The notes below the pieces were generated by a model. That model ran no database searches and was not told the DNA's origin. It saw only the letters and a list, made by a program, of their open reading frames with translations. Source: an uncultured Eubacteriales bacterium (lineage in GTDB: Bacteria > Bacillota > Clostridia > Oscillospirales > Oscillospiraceae). Taken from it: a stretch of DNA of 64,000 bases. Shown here piece after piece: positions 14,373 through 23,309 of this stretch. Positions within the stretch are counted from its first letter, which is position 1; each line of letters opens with the position of its first letter. The position numbers were made by a program, and so were the translations under genes. The DNA lies in contig ONIN01000001.1 of NCBI GenBank assembly GCA_900317905.1, positions 1 through 64,000 of the forward strand, written 5' to 3'.

Positions 14373-16946
14373 ATGAGCAAAAAGTTTGTCTATCTGTTTA
14401 GCGAAGGCAACGCTACCATGCGTGAGCTGCTGGGCGGCAAGGGTGCCAACCTGGCCGAGATGAGCAACATCGGTCTGCCGGTGCCCCAGGGCTTCACCAT
14501 CACCACCGAGGCCTGCACCCAGTATTATGAGGACGGCCGCAAGATCAACGACGACATCATGGCCGAGGTCATGAAGAACGTCGCTCTGATGGAAGAGATC
14601 AACGGCAAGAAGTTCGGCGATCTCCAGAACCCCCTGCTGGTCTCCGTTCGTTCCGGTGCCCGCGCTTCCATGCCCGGCATGATGGACACCATCCTGAACC
14701 TGGGCCTGAACGACGACGTCGTCGCCGCCATGATCGCCGGCAACCCCGACCCCAAGTTCGAGCGCTTTGTTTACGATTCTTATCGCCGCTTCATCCAGAT
14801 GTTCTCCGACGTCGTTATGGAAGTGGGCAAGAAATACTTCGAGCAGCTGATCGACAAGATGAAGGCCGACCGCGGCGTCACCTACGACGTCGAGCTCACC
14901 GCCGCTGACCTGAAGGAGCTGGCCGAGCAGTTCAAGGCCGAGTACAAGAACCAGATCGGCGCTGACTTCCCCTCCGATCCCGTTGAGCAGCTGAAGGCCG
15001 CCATCGAGGCCGTGTTCCGCTCCTGGGACAACCCCCGCGCCAACGTCTATCGCCGCGACAACGACATCCCCTACTCCTGGGGCACTGCCGTCAACGTCAT
15101 GCCGATGGTCTTCGGCAACCTGAACGACAACTCCGGCACCGGCGTCGCCTTCACCCGCGACCCCGTCGCCGGCGTCCGCACCCCGATGCCCATCAGCCAG
15201 ATGGAAGAGAAGTTCCCCGAGGCCTATGCCGACTTCATCAAGGTCTGCGGCCTGCTGGAGGATCACTACCGCGACATGCAGGACATGGAGTTCACCGTTG
15301 AGAACGGCAAGCTCTACATGCTCCAGTGCCGCAACGGCAAGCGCACCGCGCAGGCCGCTCTGAAGATCGCCTGCGACCTGGTGGACGAGGGCATGATCGA
15401 CGAGAAGAAGGCTGTTGCCATGATCGATCCCCGCAACCTGGATACGCTGCTGCACCCGCAGTTCGATACCGCCGCTCTGAAGAGCGCCACTCCCATCGGC
15501 AAGGGCCTGGGCGCCAGCCCCGGTGCTGCCTGCGGCAAGGTCGTCTTCACCGCTGAAGAGGCCAAAGAGTGGAACGAGCGCGGCGAGAAGGTCGTCCTGG
15601 TCCGTCTCGAGACCAGCCCCGAGGACATCGAGGGCATGAAGGCCGCTCAGGGCATCCTGACCGTGCGCGGCGGCATGACCAGCCACGCTGCTGTCGTTGC
15701 CCGCGGCATGGGCAAGTGCTGCGTCTCCGGCTGCGGCGAGATCAAGATGGACGAGGAGAACAAGCAGTTCGAGCTGGCCGGCAAGACCTATCACGAGGGC
15801 GACTTCATCTCCATCGACGGCTCCACCGGCAACATCTTCGACGGCGTCATCCCGACTGTCGACGCCTCCATCGCCGGCGAGTTCGGCCGCATCATGGCCT
15901 GGGCTGACAAGTATCGCCGCCTGCAGGTCCGCACCAACGCCGACACCCCCGAGGATGCCCGCAAGGCTCGCGAGCTGGGCGCTCAGGGCATCGGCCTGAC
16001 CCGTACCGAGCACATGTTCTTCAACGAGGATCGTATCCCCGTGTTCCGTCAGATGATCTGCTCCGACACCGTCGAGGAGCGCAAGGCTGCTCTGGCCAAG
16101 CTGGAGCCCATGCAGCAGGCGGACTTCGAGGGCATCTATGAGGCCATGGAAGGCAATCCTGTCACCATCCGCTTCCTGGATCCCCCGCTCCACGAGTTCG
16201 TTCCCACTGAGGAAGCCGACATCGCTGCCCTCGCCGAGGCTCAGGGCAAGACCGTTGCCGACATCAAGGCCATCATCGCCGGCCTCCACGAGTTCAACCC
16301 CATGATGGGTCACCGCGGCTGCCGTCTGGCCGTCACCTATCCCGAGATCGCTGAGATGCAGACCCGCGCTGTCATCAAGGCCGCGCTGGCTGTCCAGGCC
16401 CGTCACCCCGAGTGGACCATGGTTCCCGAGATCATGATCCCGCTGGTTGGCGAAGTCAAGGAGCTCAAGTTCGTCAAGGACGTCGTTGTCGCTGCCGCCG
16501 ACGAGATCATCTCCGCCGCCGGTTCCGACATGAAGTACCTGGTGGGCACCATGATCGAGATCCCGCGCGCCGCTCTGACCGCGGACGAGATTGCCAAGGA
16601 AGCTGAGTTCTTCTCCTTCGGCACCAACGACCTGACCCAGATGACCTTCGGCTTCAGCCGTGACGACGCCGGCAAGTTCCTCGGCGCCTACTACGATCAC
16701 AAGATCTACGAGAACGATCCCTTCGCCCGCATTGACCAGAACGGCGTCGGCAAGCTGGTGGCCATGGCTGCGAAGCTGGGCCGCGCGACCCGTCCCGAGC
16801 TGCACCTGGGCGTCTGCGGCGAGCACGGCGGCGACCCGAGCTCTGTGGAGTTCTTCCACAAGGTCGGCCTCGACTACGTGTCCTGCAGCCCGTTCCGCGT
16901 GCCGATCGCCCGTCTGGCTGCCGCACAGGCCGCCATCAACGAGTAA
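14373..16946 (+). CDS. ppdK: Pyruvate, phosphate dikinase
   Basis: 857 residues, near the 874 usual for the family. It interconverts pyruvate, ATP and Pi with PEP, AMP and PPi; in anaerobes it often serves glycolysis or gluconeogenesis with PPi. Domain order: N-terminal ATP-grasp (LLGGKGANLAEMSNIGLPVPQG), swivelling phosphohistidine domain with GGMTSHAAVVARGMGKCC (catalytic His438), and C-terminal PEP/pyruvate barrel with GVCGEHGGDP (Cys815). Codon use is extremely C-ending and even, as in highly expressed genes; this also produces a spurious 895-codon antisense frame. RBS GAGAGGAAAGGA. Confidence 0.97.
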   Translation: MSKKFVYLFSEGNATMRELLGGKGANLAEMSNIGLPVPQGFTITTEACTQYYEDGRKINDDIMAEVMKNVALMEEINGKKFGDLQNPLLVSVRSGARASMPGMMDTILNLGLNDDVVAAMIAGNPDPKFERFVYDSYRRFIQMFSDVVMEVGKKYFEQLIDKMKADRGVTYDVELTAADLKELAEQFKAEYKNQIGADFPSDPVEQLKAAIEAVFRSWDNPRANVYRRDNDIPYSWGTAVNVMPMVFGNLNDNSGTGVAFTRDPVAGVRTPMPISQMEEKFPEAYADFIKVCGLLEDHYRDMQDMEFTVENGKLYMLQCRNGKRTAQAALKIACDLVDEGMIDEKKAVAMIDPRNLDTLLHPQFDTAALKSATPIGKGLGASPGAACGKVVFTAEEAKEWNERGEKVVLVRLETSPEDIEGMKAAQGILTVRGGMTSHAAVVARGMGKCCVSGCGEIKMDEENKQFELAGKTYHEGDFISIDGSTGNIFDGVIPTVDASIAGEFGRIMAWADKYRRLQVRTNADTPEDARKARELGAQGIGLTRTEHMFFNEDRIPVFRQMICSDTVEERKAALAKLEPMQQADFEGIYEAMEGNPVTIRFLDPPLHEFVPTEEADIAALAEAQGKTVADIKAIIAGLHEFNPMMGHRGCRLAVTYPEIAEMQTRAVIKAALAVQARHPEWTMVPEIMIPLVGEVKELKFVKDVVVAAADEIISAAGSDMKYLVGTMIEIPRAALTADEIAKEAEFFSFGTNDLTQMTFGFSRDDAGKFLGAYYDHKIYENDPFARIDQNGVGKLVAMAAKLGRATRPELHLGVCGEHGGDPSSVEFFHKVGLDYVSCSPFRVPIARLAAAQAAINE

Positions 16947-16978
16947 TTCGTTTCGGCAGAACACCCCCAAGAAAACCG

Positions 16979-17012
16979 ATCCTCCGCACCGATCCCGGTG
17001 CGGAGGATTTTT
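16979..17012 (+). terminator. Terminator of ppdK
   Basis: A perfect 13-bp stem (16979-16991 with 16996-17008) followed by a T-run. Confidence 0.88.
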
Positions 17013-17030
17013 GTATGCAAAGAATCCAAT

Positions 17031-17058
17031 AAAAATCCCCCGTCCGCAGACGGGGGAT
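17031..17058 (-). terminator. Terminator of the second SGNH-SLH gene
   Basis: ATCCCCCGTC (17035-17044) pairs with GACGGGGGAT (17049-17058), followed by five T residues on the minus strand. Confidence 0.82.
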
Positions 17059-17077
17059 TTGCTGTTTGGGTTGATGT

Positions 17078-18661
17078 TCAGTTGGCATAGCGGAACAGGA
17101 AGGTGACCGCCTCGGCGCGGGTGCAGCCCTGCAGCGGGGCAAAGAGCACACTGCTGACGCCGGTGGTGATGCCGTTTTTTACGGCCCAGGCCACAGGCGC
17201 GAAGTAATAGGCGGAGAGGGCCACGTCGTGGAACTTGGTGGACAGATCCAGCTTCGACTGCTTGGCGTCGGGGTTGAACTTCTGATCGAAGCGATAGAGG
17301 AAGGTGACGATCTGGGCGCGGGTGCAGGTCTGGTCGGGGCAGAACTTGCTGGAGGTGACGCCGGTGGTGATGCCGTTCTCGGCAGCCCAGGCCACTGCTT
17401 TGGCGTAGTAGGCGTCTGCCGCCACGTCCTCAAAGCCGACCTCAGATTCGGGCTCCGGCTGACCGGCCATGCGCCACAGGAACGAGACGATCTGCGCGCG
17501 GGTGCAGATGTCGTTGGGGGAGAAGGTGGTCTCGCTGGTGCCCTCAACAATGCCGCGCTCCACCGCCCAGTTGATGGCGGCCTGGAACTCGGTGGAGAGC
17601 TCCTGCGTATCTTCAAAGGTCTTGTCTGCGCGGATGACCTTCAGCTTGTCATAGATCCGGTTGGCGATCTCCACATAGCCCTCGTTGGTGGGGTGCATGG
17701 AGCCGTCGCAGGGGACATCCACGATGTCCACATAGGTGCAGCCGTTCAGCGCGCAGATGTCCTTCAGCGCCACGTTCATGGGCAGCATCACGCCGTCGAT
17801 CATCTCGCCCAGCGTGATGGGCAGCTTGCCGTCGGTGAGACTCAGGGAGTAGTGCAGGGGGTTGAAGATGCCCAGCACGACGATCTGTGCGGTGCTGTTC
17901 TGGGCGCGGATGGCCTTGATGATCTTGGGAATATTGGTGAGAAATTCATGATAGCCCTTCATGACATTGGGCAGGAACTTCGCCAGAAACTGTGCTACGA
18001 TCTTGTTTTCGTCAAAGCCGTCGGGGAGGGTAGGCGCATCGCCAAATCCAATTTTGCTCTTTACGAGATCCACGATCATACCGGAGGTCAGGCCGTTGTC
18101 GGGATCATCGATCTGCCATGCGGTGTTGCGCAGTTGGCTGAGCAGTACATCGTTGGAGCCGATGTTCAGGGTGATGAGATCGGCATTGGCAATGTCCTTG
18201 CGGATCATCGCGCCGACGTCGCCAAGCTTCTCGTTCAGCTCGCCGTTGTCCAGCCAGAGATACGCAAAATCGTCCATCTCATAGTTGTAGTCTGCGTCCA
18301 CCTGATGCAGGATCTCACGGGTGCGCATGGCAGGGAAGGCCCAGGAGTGGAACCCGCCGTCGTTGGGGGAGGTGTAGTAGACCTCGTCGTAGCCGTCGGG
18401 CACATAGCTTTCGGTGTTCTCATCGATGAGGCCCAGCATCTCTGCCAGCTTCACGGTGTAGCCATTTTCCCAGCTGCCGTAGGCGTCCTGGTTGGTGCCG
18501 GTGTTGTCGTTGAGACCGGTTGCGATGCTGTCTCCAAGGGCAACGTAGTTCTCGATTCCGAAGACGTTCTTCGGGCTGTCAGCGGCAAGGGCCGGTACGC
18601 ACAGCGCGGCCACCATCAGAACCGCCAGCAGGCAGGACAGCAGTTTTTTCATATGTTTCAT
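17078..18661 (-). CDS. Secreted SGNH-type hydrolase with SLH repeats (second copy)
   Basis: 527 residues. A signal peptide (1-26, LLAVLMVAALCVPALA) precedes an SGNH domain with GDSIATG (Ser45), the NIGSNDVLL block III and a block V pattern DGSMHPTNEGY. Three SLH repeats fill ~350-527, each ending in a TRAQIV- or TRAEAV-like motif. Architecture equals that of 3516-5192, but sequences differ enough to suggest old duplication and different substrates. Start at 18661 chosen for AAAGGAG 7 bases upstream. Expected on the cell surface; substrate unknown. Confidence 0.85.
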   Translation of the reverse strand: MKHMKKLLSCLLAVLMVAALCVPALAADSPKNVFGIENYVALGDSIATGLNDNTGTNQDAYGSWENGYTVKLAEMLGLIDENTESYVPDGYDEVYYTSPNDGGFHSWAFPAMRTREILHQVDADYNYEMDDFAYLWLDNGELNEKLGDVGAMIRKDIANADLITLNIGSNDVLLSQLRNTAWQIDDPDNGLTSGMIVDLVKSKIGFGDAPTLPDGFDENKIVAQFLAKFLPNVMKGYHEFLTNIPKIIKAIRAQNSTAQIVVLGIFNPLHYSLSLTDGKLPITLGEMIDGVMLPMNVALKDICALNGCTYVDIVDVPCDGSMHPTNEGYVEIANRIYDKLKVIRADKTFEDTQELSTEFQAAINWAVERGIVEGTSETTFSPNDICTRAQIVSFLWRMAGQPEPESEVGFEDVAADAYYAKAVAWAAENGITTGVTSSKFCPDQTCTRAQIVTFLYRFDQKFNPDAKQSKLDLSTKFHDVALSAYYFAPVAWAVKNGITTGVSSVLFAPLQGCTRAEAVTFLFRYAN

Positions 18662-18698
18662 CTGTTTTCTCCTTTCAGCTTTTTGAATTCCGAAAAAA

Positions 18699-18727
18699 AT
18701 TATATACAATTTGTTACCTTCTGTCAA
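18699..18727 (-). promoter_or_regulatory. Promoter of the second SGNH-SLH gene
   Basis: Perfect TTGACA (18722-18727), 17-bp spacer, perfect TATAAT (18699-18704) on the minus strand: one of the strongest promoters in the window, suggesting abundant protein. Confidence 0.85.
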
Positions 18728-18738
18728 TTATTTCTTTG

Positions 18739-20880
18739 TCAGATGGCCTCCAGCTTCGCCTTGAAGGAGATCTTTCTGGTGGTGGGGAGGTCGTCGAACT
18801 GGACGATGTGTGCGCCCTTTTCGGAATCGATCCCTACGATGGTGCCCTCGCCCATGATGGCGTGGCGCACCCGCTGGCCGATCTCCATGGCTTTCGGCGC
18901 CTCAGTGGGGAGGAATTTCTCGTTGTGCTCGATGTACTCCCTGGCCTCCTTGATCAGCCCCTCTCTGGGGGGATCGGTATATTCCAATAAGGAGGGGTCG
19001 ATGTCCAGCACGAATCTGGACGGGTATCGGGGGGCACCGTCGATGCCGCGGCCGTCGGCCTCGGAGAGATAGAGCCGCTTCTCTGCTCTGGTCATGGCCA
19101 CGAAGGCCAGGCGGCGCTCCTCTTCCATCCCCGGCAGGGTCCGGGTTTTCCGGGAGGGGAAGATGCCCTCGTTCATGCCGCAGAGGAACACATAGGGAAA
19201 CTCCAGACCCTTGGCGGCGTGGACGGTCATCAGCTTCACCTTGCCCTGCTCCTCGGCCACGTCCGCGTTGGTGAACAGTGCTACATGGGCGAGATAGTGC
19301 TCCAATGCCGCCTCCTCGCCGCAGGTGGTCTCATATTCAAAGACGCTCTGCTTCAGCTCCGCCAGATTGTCCAGACGCTCCTGGCTGCCCTCGGTGCGGA
19401 GCATGGCCTCGTAGCCGCTTTGATCCAAAAGCTCGTTGAGCACCTCGGAGATGGGCCGGTCGGCGTAGTCGGCGGCAAAGGCCTCCACCAAGCTTACGAA
19501 TTTGGCGGCCTTGGTGCCTTTGAAGATCTCATCCTCCAGGGTTCTGCGGAGGGCTTCATAGAGACTGCAGCCGTTCTTGGCCGCGTATTCCTGCAAAAAA
19601 CGCATCCGGCGCTGGCCCAGATTCCGCTTCGGCGTGTTGGCGACCCTTCTAAAGGAGAGATCGTCTTTATACGCAATCATCCTCAGATAGCTCAATGCGT
19701 CCTTGATCTCCATGCGGCCGTAGAAGGGGACGCCGCTGTAAATGGTGTAGGGCACCTTCCGCTTCTGGAGCACGGTCTCCACGGTGCGGGTCACATAGTG
19801 GGCCCGGTAGAGGATGGTCATGTCCCCGTAGGGCACTCCCTGATCGTGGAGCTCGTGCATCTGATAGGCGATCCACTCGGCCTCGTTCTCCGCGTTTTCC
19901 GCGTGGTGGCAGAGGACGGATTTGCCATCCGGCAGGGTGGGGAGCAGATCCTTCTCCATCCGGTTCTGATTTTTGGAAATCAGAGAGTTGGCCGCATGGA
20001 GGATCTGCGGAGTGGAGCGGTAGTTCTGCATCATCATGATGGTTTTCGTGCTGGGGTACTGCTTGTCAAAGTCCAGCAGATACCGGATATCCGCGCCGCG
20101 CCAGGTGTAGACCGTCTGGTCGGGGTCGCCCACCACGAAGAGGTTCCTGTGGTAGTCACACAGCACTTCCATCAGCTGATACTGGGGCAGGTCGATGTCC
20201 TGGAACTCATCGATCATGATGTACTCCAGCCGCTGCTGCCATTTTAAACGGATGGCCTCGTTTTCTTTAAAAATGTAAAGGGAGAATTTGATCAGGTCGT
20301 TGTAATCCAGCCCGAAGCACTTCTTCTCCTGATAGAGATATCCGTAAAAGATCACGTCGTCGGTACCGGTGGCCTGTTCGTATTTCTCATGCAGGTCGGC
20401 CAGGGAGAGGTTGATGAGGTCGAGATAATACTCCGGCTTCCGGAAGAGCTTCTGGATCTCGATCATATCCCTGGCGGCGGAGAAGGTCATGTCCCGAAGC
20501 GTCAGGTTCCGCTCCTCATAGATGATCCGCAGCATGTCGTCGATGTCGGAGTTGTCCAGCACCAGAAAGCTCTTGGGATAGCCAACGGCGTAGCTGTCCT
20601 CCTGGAGAATGGAGACGCAGAATCCATGGAAGGTGTTGATGTAGCCGGTGTCGTTGTCGCCGGTGAGATTGTGGATCCGCTGGCGCATCTCGTTGGCTGC
20701 CTTGTTGGTGAAGGTGACGCAGAGGATGTTCCCCGGCATGATGCCCATGTCGTTCACCAGATAGGCAAACCGGTTGGAGAGGGCGCGGGTCTTGCCGCTG
20801 CCGGCCCCGGCGATCACCCGGACGAAGCCCTCGGTGGTGGTCACAGCCTCCAGCTGGGCGGCGTTCAGCTTCTGTTCCAT
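18739..20880 (-). CDS. pcrA: UvrD/PcrA-type superfamily 1 DNA helicase
   Basis: 713 residues, ATP-driven 3'-5' helicase for repair and replication restart. Motif I AGAGSGKT, Ia CVTFTNKAANEM, motif II IDEFQD, motif III VGDPDQTVYTWRGAD, motif IV QNYRST, motif V VKLMTVHAAKGLEF and motif VI AFVAMTRAEKRL are all seen. A short C-terminal domain (GQRVRHAIMGEGTIVGI) resembles the Tudor-like RNA polymerase-binding part of PcrA. I start at the ATG at 20880 after AGGAGGTGAAGCC. Its end is only 77 bases upstream of the SGNH-SLH start, with that gene's promoter between. Confidence 0.93.
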   Translation of the reverse strand: MEQKLNAAQLEAVTTTEGFVRVIAGAGSGKTRALSNRFAYLVNDMGIMPGNILCVTFTNKAANEMRQRIHNLTGDNDTGYINTFHGFCVSILQEDSYAVGYPKSFLVLDNSDIDDMLRIIYEERNLTLRDMTFSAARDMIEIQKLFRKPEYYLDLINLSLADLHEKYEQATGTDDVIFYGYLYQEKKCFGLDYNDLIKFSLYIFKENEAIRLKWQQRLEYIMIDEFQDIDLPQYQLMEVLCDYHRNLFVVGDPDQTVYTWRGADIRYLLDFDKQYPSTKTIMMMQNYRSTPQILHAANSLISKNQNRMEKDLLPTLPDGKSVLCHHAENAENEAEWIAYQMHELHDQGVPYGDMTILYRAHYVTRTVETVLQKRKVPYTIYSGVPFYGRMEIKDALSYLRMIAYKDDLSFRRVANTPKRNLGQRRMRFLQEYAAKNGCSLYEALRRTLEDEIFKGTKAAKFVSLVEAFAADYADRPISEVLNELLDQSGYEAMLRTEGSQERLDNLAELKQSVFEYETTCGEEAALEHYLAHVALFTNADVAEEQGKVKLMTVHAAKGLEFPYVFLCGMNEGIFPSRKTRTLPGMEEERRLAFVAMTRAEKRLYLSEADGRGIDGAPRYPSRFVLDIDPSLLEYTDPPREGLIKEAREYIEHNEKFLPTEAPKAMEIGQRVRHAIMGEGTIVGIDSEKGAHIVQFDDLPTTRKISFKAKLEAI

Positions 20881-20908
20881 GGCTTCACCTCCTGTAAACT
20901 CTAAATCC

Positions 20909-20938
20909 ATTATACCGCATATCCGACTTGGAATGCAA
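20909..20938 (-). promoter_or_regulatory. Promoter of pcrA
   Basis: TTGCAT (20933-20938), 18-bp spacer, TATAAT (20909-20914) on the minus strand. Confidence 0.7.
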
Positions 20939-20973
20939 CCGGGAGCGGCTATGCGACAAAATGCGGTTTTTTG

Positions 20974-21002
20974 TTGACAACGAAAAGGGGAGTGCGTATA
21001 AT
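20974..21002 (+). promoter_or_regulatory. Promoter of the DUF937 gene
   Basis: Perfect TTGACA (20974-20979), 17-bp spacer, perfect TATAAT (20997-21002). Confidence 0.85.
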
Positions 21003-21050
21003 CAAATCAAGCAAAACGAAAACTTCACTATTTGTAAAGGAGACTATACT

Positions 21051-21632
21051 ATGGATATGAGCGCATTGTTGGGCACCCTGCTGAGCGGGAACAGTGTCCA
21101 GAGTCTGAGCCAGGCCTCCGGCGCCTCCACCCAGGACGTGCAGAACGTGCTTTCCGCAGCACTGCCGAGCCTGCTGCAGGGCGCGCTGGGCCAGGCACAA
21201 AACGAGCAGACCGCCGGCGGCTTCGCCAACGCTCTGCAGAGCCACGCCCAGTCTGACACCAGTGATCTGGGCAGCTTCCTCAACGGCCTCGACCTGCAGG
21301 ACGGCGGCAAGATCCTGATGCATCTGCTGGGCGCCAACACCAACCAGACCGCGCAGCAGGTCTCCGCGGCCTCCGGCGTCAGCGCCAAGAGCACCGTCAA
21401 GATCCTGGCCATGCTGGCCCCTCTGCTGATGAACCTGCTGGGCAAGCAGACCCAGAGCAGCTCCAACAGCGGCTCCAGCATCGGCGGCCTCATGAGCGCC
21501 CTCATGGGCAGCGGCAACATCACCAGCATCCTGGGCTCTCTGCTGGGCGGCAAGGTCCCCAGCGTCTCCTCCGCCAAGCCCCAGAGCAGCGGTCTCGACC
21601 TGATGAGCGTGCTCATGGGTCTGATGAAATAA
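21051..21632 (+). CDS. DUF937-family protein
   Basis: 193 residues, rich in Gly, Ser, Leu and Gln, without signal peptide. The repeated pattern LSQASGASTQDVQNVLSAALPSLL and VSAASGVSAKSTVKILAMLAPLLMNLL is typical of DUF937 (YidB-like) proteins: two helical repeats able to tell small hydrophobic modules. A Gly/Ser-rich tail with SALMGSGNITSILGSLLGGK follows. Function is unknown in the family. Strong promoter, AAAGGAG site and even C-ending codons suggest high expression. Monocistronic, closed by the terminator at 21653-21680. Confidence 0.85.
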   Translation: MDMSALLGTLLSGNSVQSLSQASGASTQDVQNVLSAALPSLLQGALGQAQNEQTAGGFANALQSHAQSDTSDLGSFLNGLDLQDGGKILMHLLGANTNQTAQQVSAASGVSAKSTVKILAMLAPLLMNLLGKQTQSSSNSGSSIGGLMSALMGSGNITSILGSLLGGKVPSVSSAKPQSSGLDLMSVLMGLMK

Positions 21633-21652
21633 TTACAAACTGTAACCAGCAA

Positions 21653-21680
21653 AAACACTCCCATCGGGGAGTGTTTTTTT
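21653..21680 (+). terminator. Terminator of the DUF937 gene
   Basis: AAACACTCCC (21653-21662) pairs with GGGAGTGTTT (21667-21676), followed by T residues. Confidence 0.87.
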
Positions 21681-21882
21681 GTGTAAAATCAGAGAAAAAA
21701 TGAAACAGATTTTCGTAACAATAAATCTTCGATTTGACATAAAATCCTTTTTCCACAAAACTTTCCACCAACATCTTGGGAGGGGAGTGGCGGACTTTAT
21801 CAAAGCGAACGGGAATGTTCACAAAAACGTCGAGGCCGCTTTGTAAAAGTAACAGAAAAGTGACAAAATCAATACAAAATGG

Positions 21883-21911
21883 TTGTTAGATGTTAAAAAT
21901 GGTGTTATAAT
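21883..21911 (+). promoter_or_regulatory. Promoter of the C39-SLH gene
   Basis: TTGTTA (21883-21888), 17-bp spacer, TATAAT (21906-21911). The preceding 200 bases (21681-21882) are AT-rich and hold nothing I recognise. Confidence 0.7.
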
Positions 21912-21939
21912 CTAACCATCTTTTCTCAAGGGGTGCAAC

Positions 21940-23235
21940 ATGAAGAAACGATGCGTTGGATTCTTACTCGCCGTTGTGCTGCTGGCAGGACTCCTGCCCA
22001 TGGCACACGCGAACGCTGCTTCGCTGTCCGCTTCTCCATATCTGAATATCAACTATGATTCCACGACTTCGGTCTCTGCCGGGACGATCCGCTACGTGTC
22101 CCAGCTGGTCGGATCGCCCAACTTTCACCCGTCCTACTGGAACGATTATGTGGACGCAGCGGGCTACGAGTGCTACACCGCATCCATCTCCATGGCCCTG
22201 AGCAGCATCGGCGCCAACGCCACCCCCGGCGCGCTGGGTGACTACTGGAACGGAAAGGGCTACACCGGCGGCGAGCCCTTTGCCACCATGGCCTGGGATG
22301 TGGAGGGCTTCGGCGCCACCTATCTGGAGCGCAGCTTCTCCACCGCCATCGAAAACTTCCTGAACAATCCCGGTTCCTACAGCCCCCCGGTGATCCATCT
22401 GACCACCTACTCCGAGCGCGGCCACTATGTCATGGTGGCGGGCAAGGTCTCTGCCAACAGCTATCTGGTGGTGGACCCCGCCAACGACGCGCCCTGGACC
22501 ATCAAGATCGAAAACAACGTGGCCACCTACATGCGTCGCGATGAGCTCCGCACCGAGGAACTGGAAAAGACGACCCAGTATTATAAGGCCGGCGGCAGCC
22601 TCTCCCAGTCTGCGCCTGCGCCAACGCCTGTCACTGCCACCATCGCTTCTGTCGGCCACCATCAGGACGGCTCCAGCTGCGCCAGCGCCGCCATGACTGA
22701 CGTTCCGGCTGAGAGCAACTGGGCCCACGCCGGCATCGACTACTGCATCAGCAAGGGGCTCATGCAGGGCGTCACCAATTCCCAGTTCAAGCCTGGCTCT
22801 GAGATGACCCGCGCCATGCTGGTCACGGTGCTCTACCGCGCTGCCGGTCAGCCGGATGTGAGCTGCTACACCAATCCTTTCACGGATCTTTCCGCCTGCT
22901 GGTATCAGAACGCGGTCACATGGGCCTACGCCAGAGGCATCACCTCCGGTGTCAGCGCCACCAGCTTTGCCCCTGACAGCTCCTTGACCCGTGAGCAGCT
23001 GGTGAGCATGCTCTACCGCTATCGCCAGCTCACCGGTTCCACCCCTGCCAGAATGGACGCCCTGGACGGCTTCTATGATCAGGGCAGCATCTCCGGCTGG
23101 GCGGCCGAGCCCATGCGCTGGGCGGTCACCGGCGGTATCCTCTCCGGCACCAGCAGCACCAGCCTCAGCCCTGACGGCGCCGCCACCAGAGCGCAGCTGG
23201 CCTCCATCCTCATTCGCTACATGAGCAACGGTTGA
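21940..23235 (+). CDS. Secreted C39-like cysteine peptidase with SLH repeats
   Basis: 431 residues. Signal peptide ~1-27 (FLLAVVLLAGLLPMAHANA). The catalytic domain has the C39_2-like arrangement: Cys78 in GYECYTASISMAL, His162 in RGHYVMVAG and Asp179 in LVVDPAND. A short linker (SQSAPAPTPV) leads to three SLH repeats (~245-431, with WAHAGIDYCISKGLMQGV, WYQNAVTWAYARGITSGV and WAAEPMRWAVTGGILSGT). The protein should be fixed to the wall and cut peptides outside the cell; targets are unknown. The usual CGPAS-type motif is changed to ECYTAS, so activity needs testing. RBS AAGGGGTG. Confidence 0.82.
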   Translation: MKKRCVGFLLAVVLLAGLLPMAHANAASLSASPYLNINYDSTTSVSAGTIRYVSQLVGSPNFHPSYWNDYVDAAGYECYTASISMALSSIGANATPGALGDYWNGKGYTGGEPFATMAWDVEGFGATYLERSFSTAIENFLNNPGSYSPPVIHLTTYSERGHYVMVAGKVSANSYLVVDPANDAPWTIKIENNVATYMRRDELRTEELEKTTQYYKAGGSLSQSAPAPTPVTATIASVGHHQDGSSCASAAMTDVPAESNWAHAGIDYCISKGLMQGVTNSQFKPGSEMTRAMLVTVLYRAAGQPDVSCYTNPFTDLSACWYQNAVTWAYARGITSGVSATSFAPDSSLTREQLVSMLYRYRQLTGSTPARMDALDGFYDQGSISGWAAEPMRWAVTGGILSGTSSTSLSPDGAATRAQLASILIRYMSNG

Positions 23236-23262
23236 TCTTCTTCATTTTGTCTCCTTACACCA

Positions 23263-23297
23263 GAACCCCCTGCCGAAATGGCAGGGGGTTCGACTTT
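23263..23297. terminator. Terminator between C39-SLH gene and kimA
   Basis: A 12-bp perfect stem (23263-23274 with 23280-23291) between converging genes. T-runs are short (GACTTTT on the plus side). Confidence 0.7.
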
Positions 23298-23309
23298 TAA
23301 ATGAATGGA

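Noticed and set aside
14283..16970. 895-codon antisense frame opposite ppdK
   Set aside because: Caused by the strong C-ending codon bias of ppdK, which removes stop codons from one antisense frame. No ribosome site or known domain.
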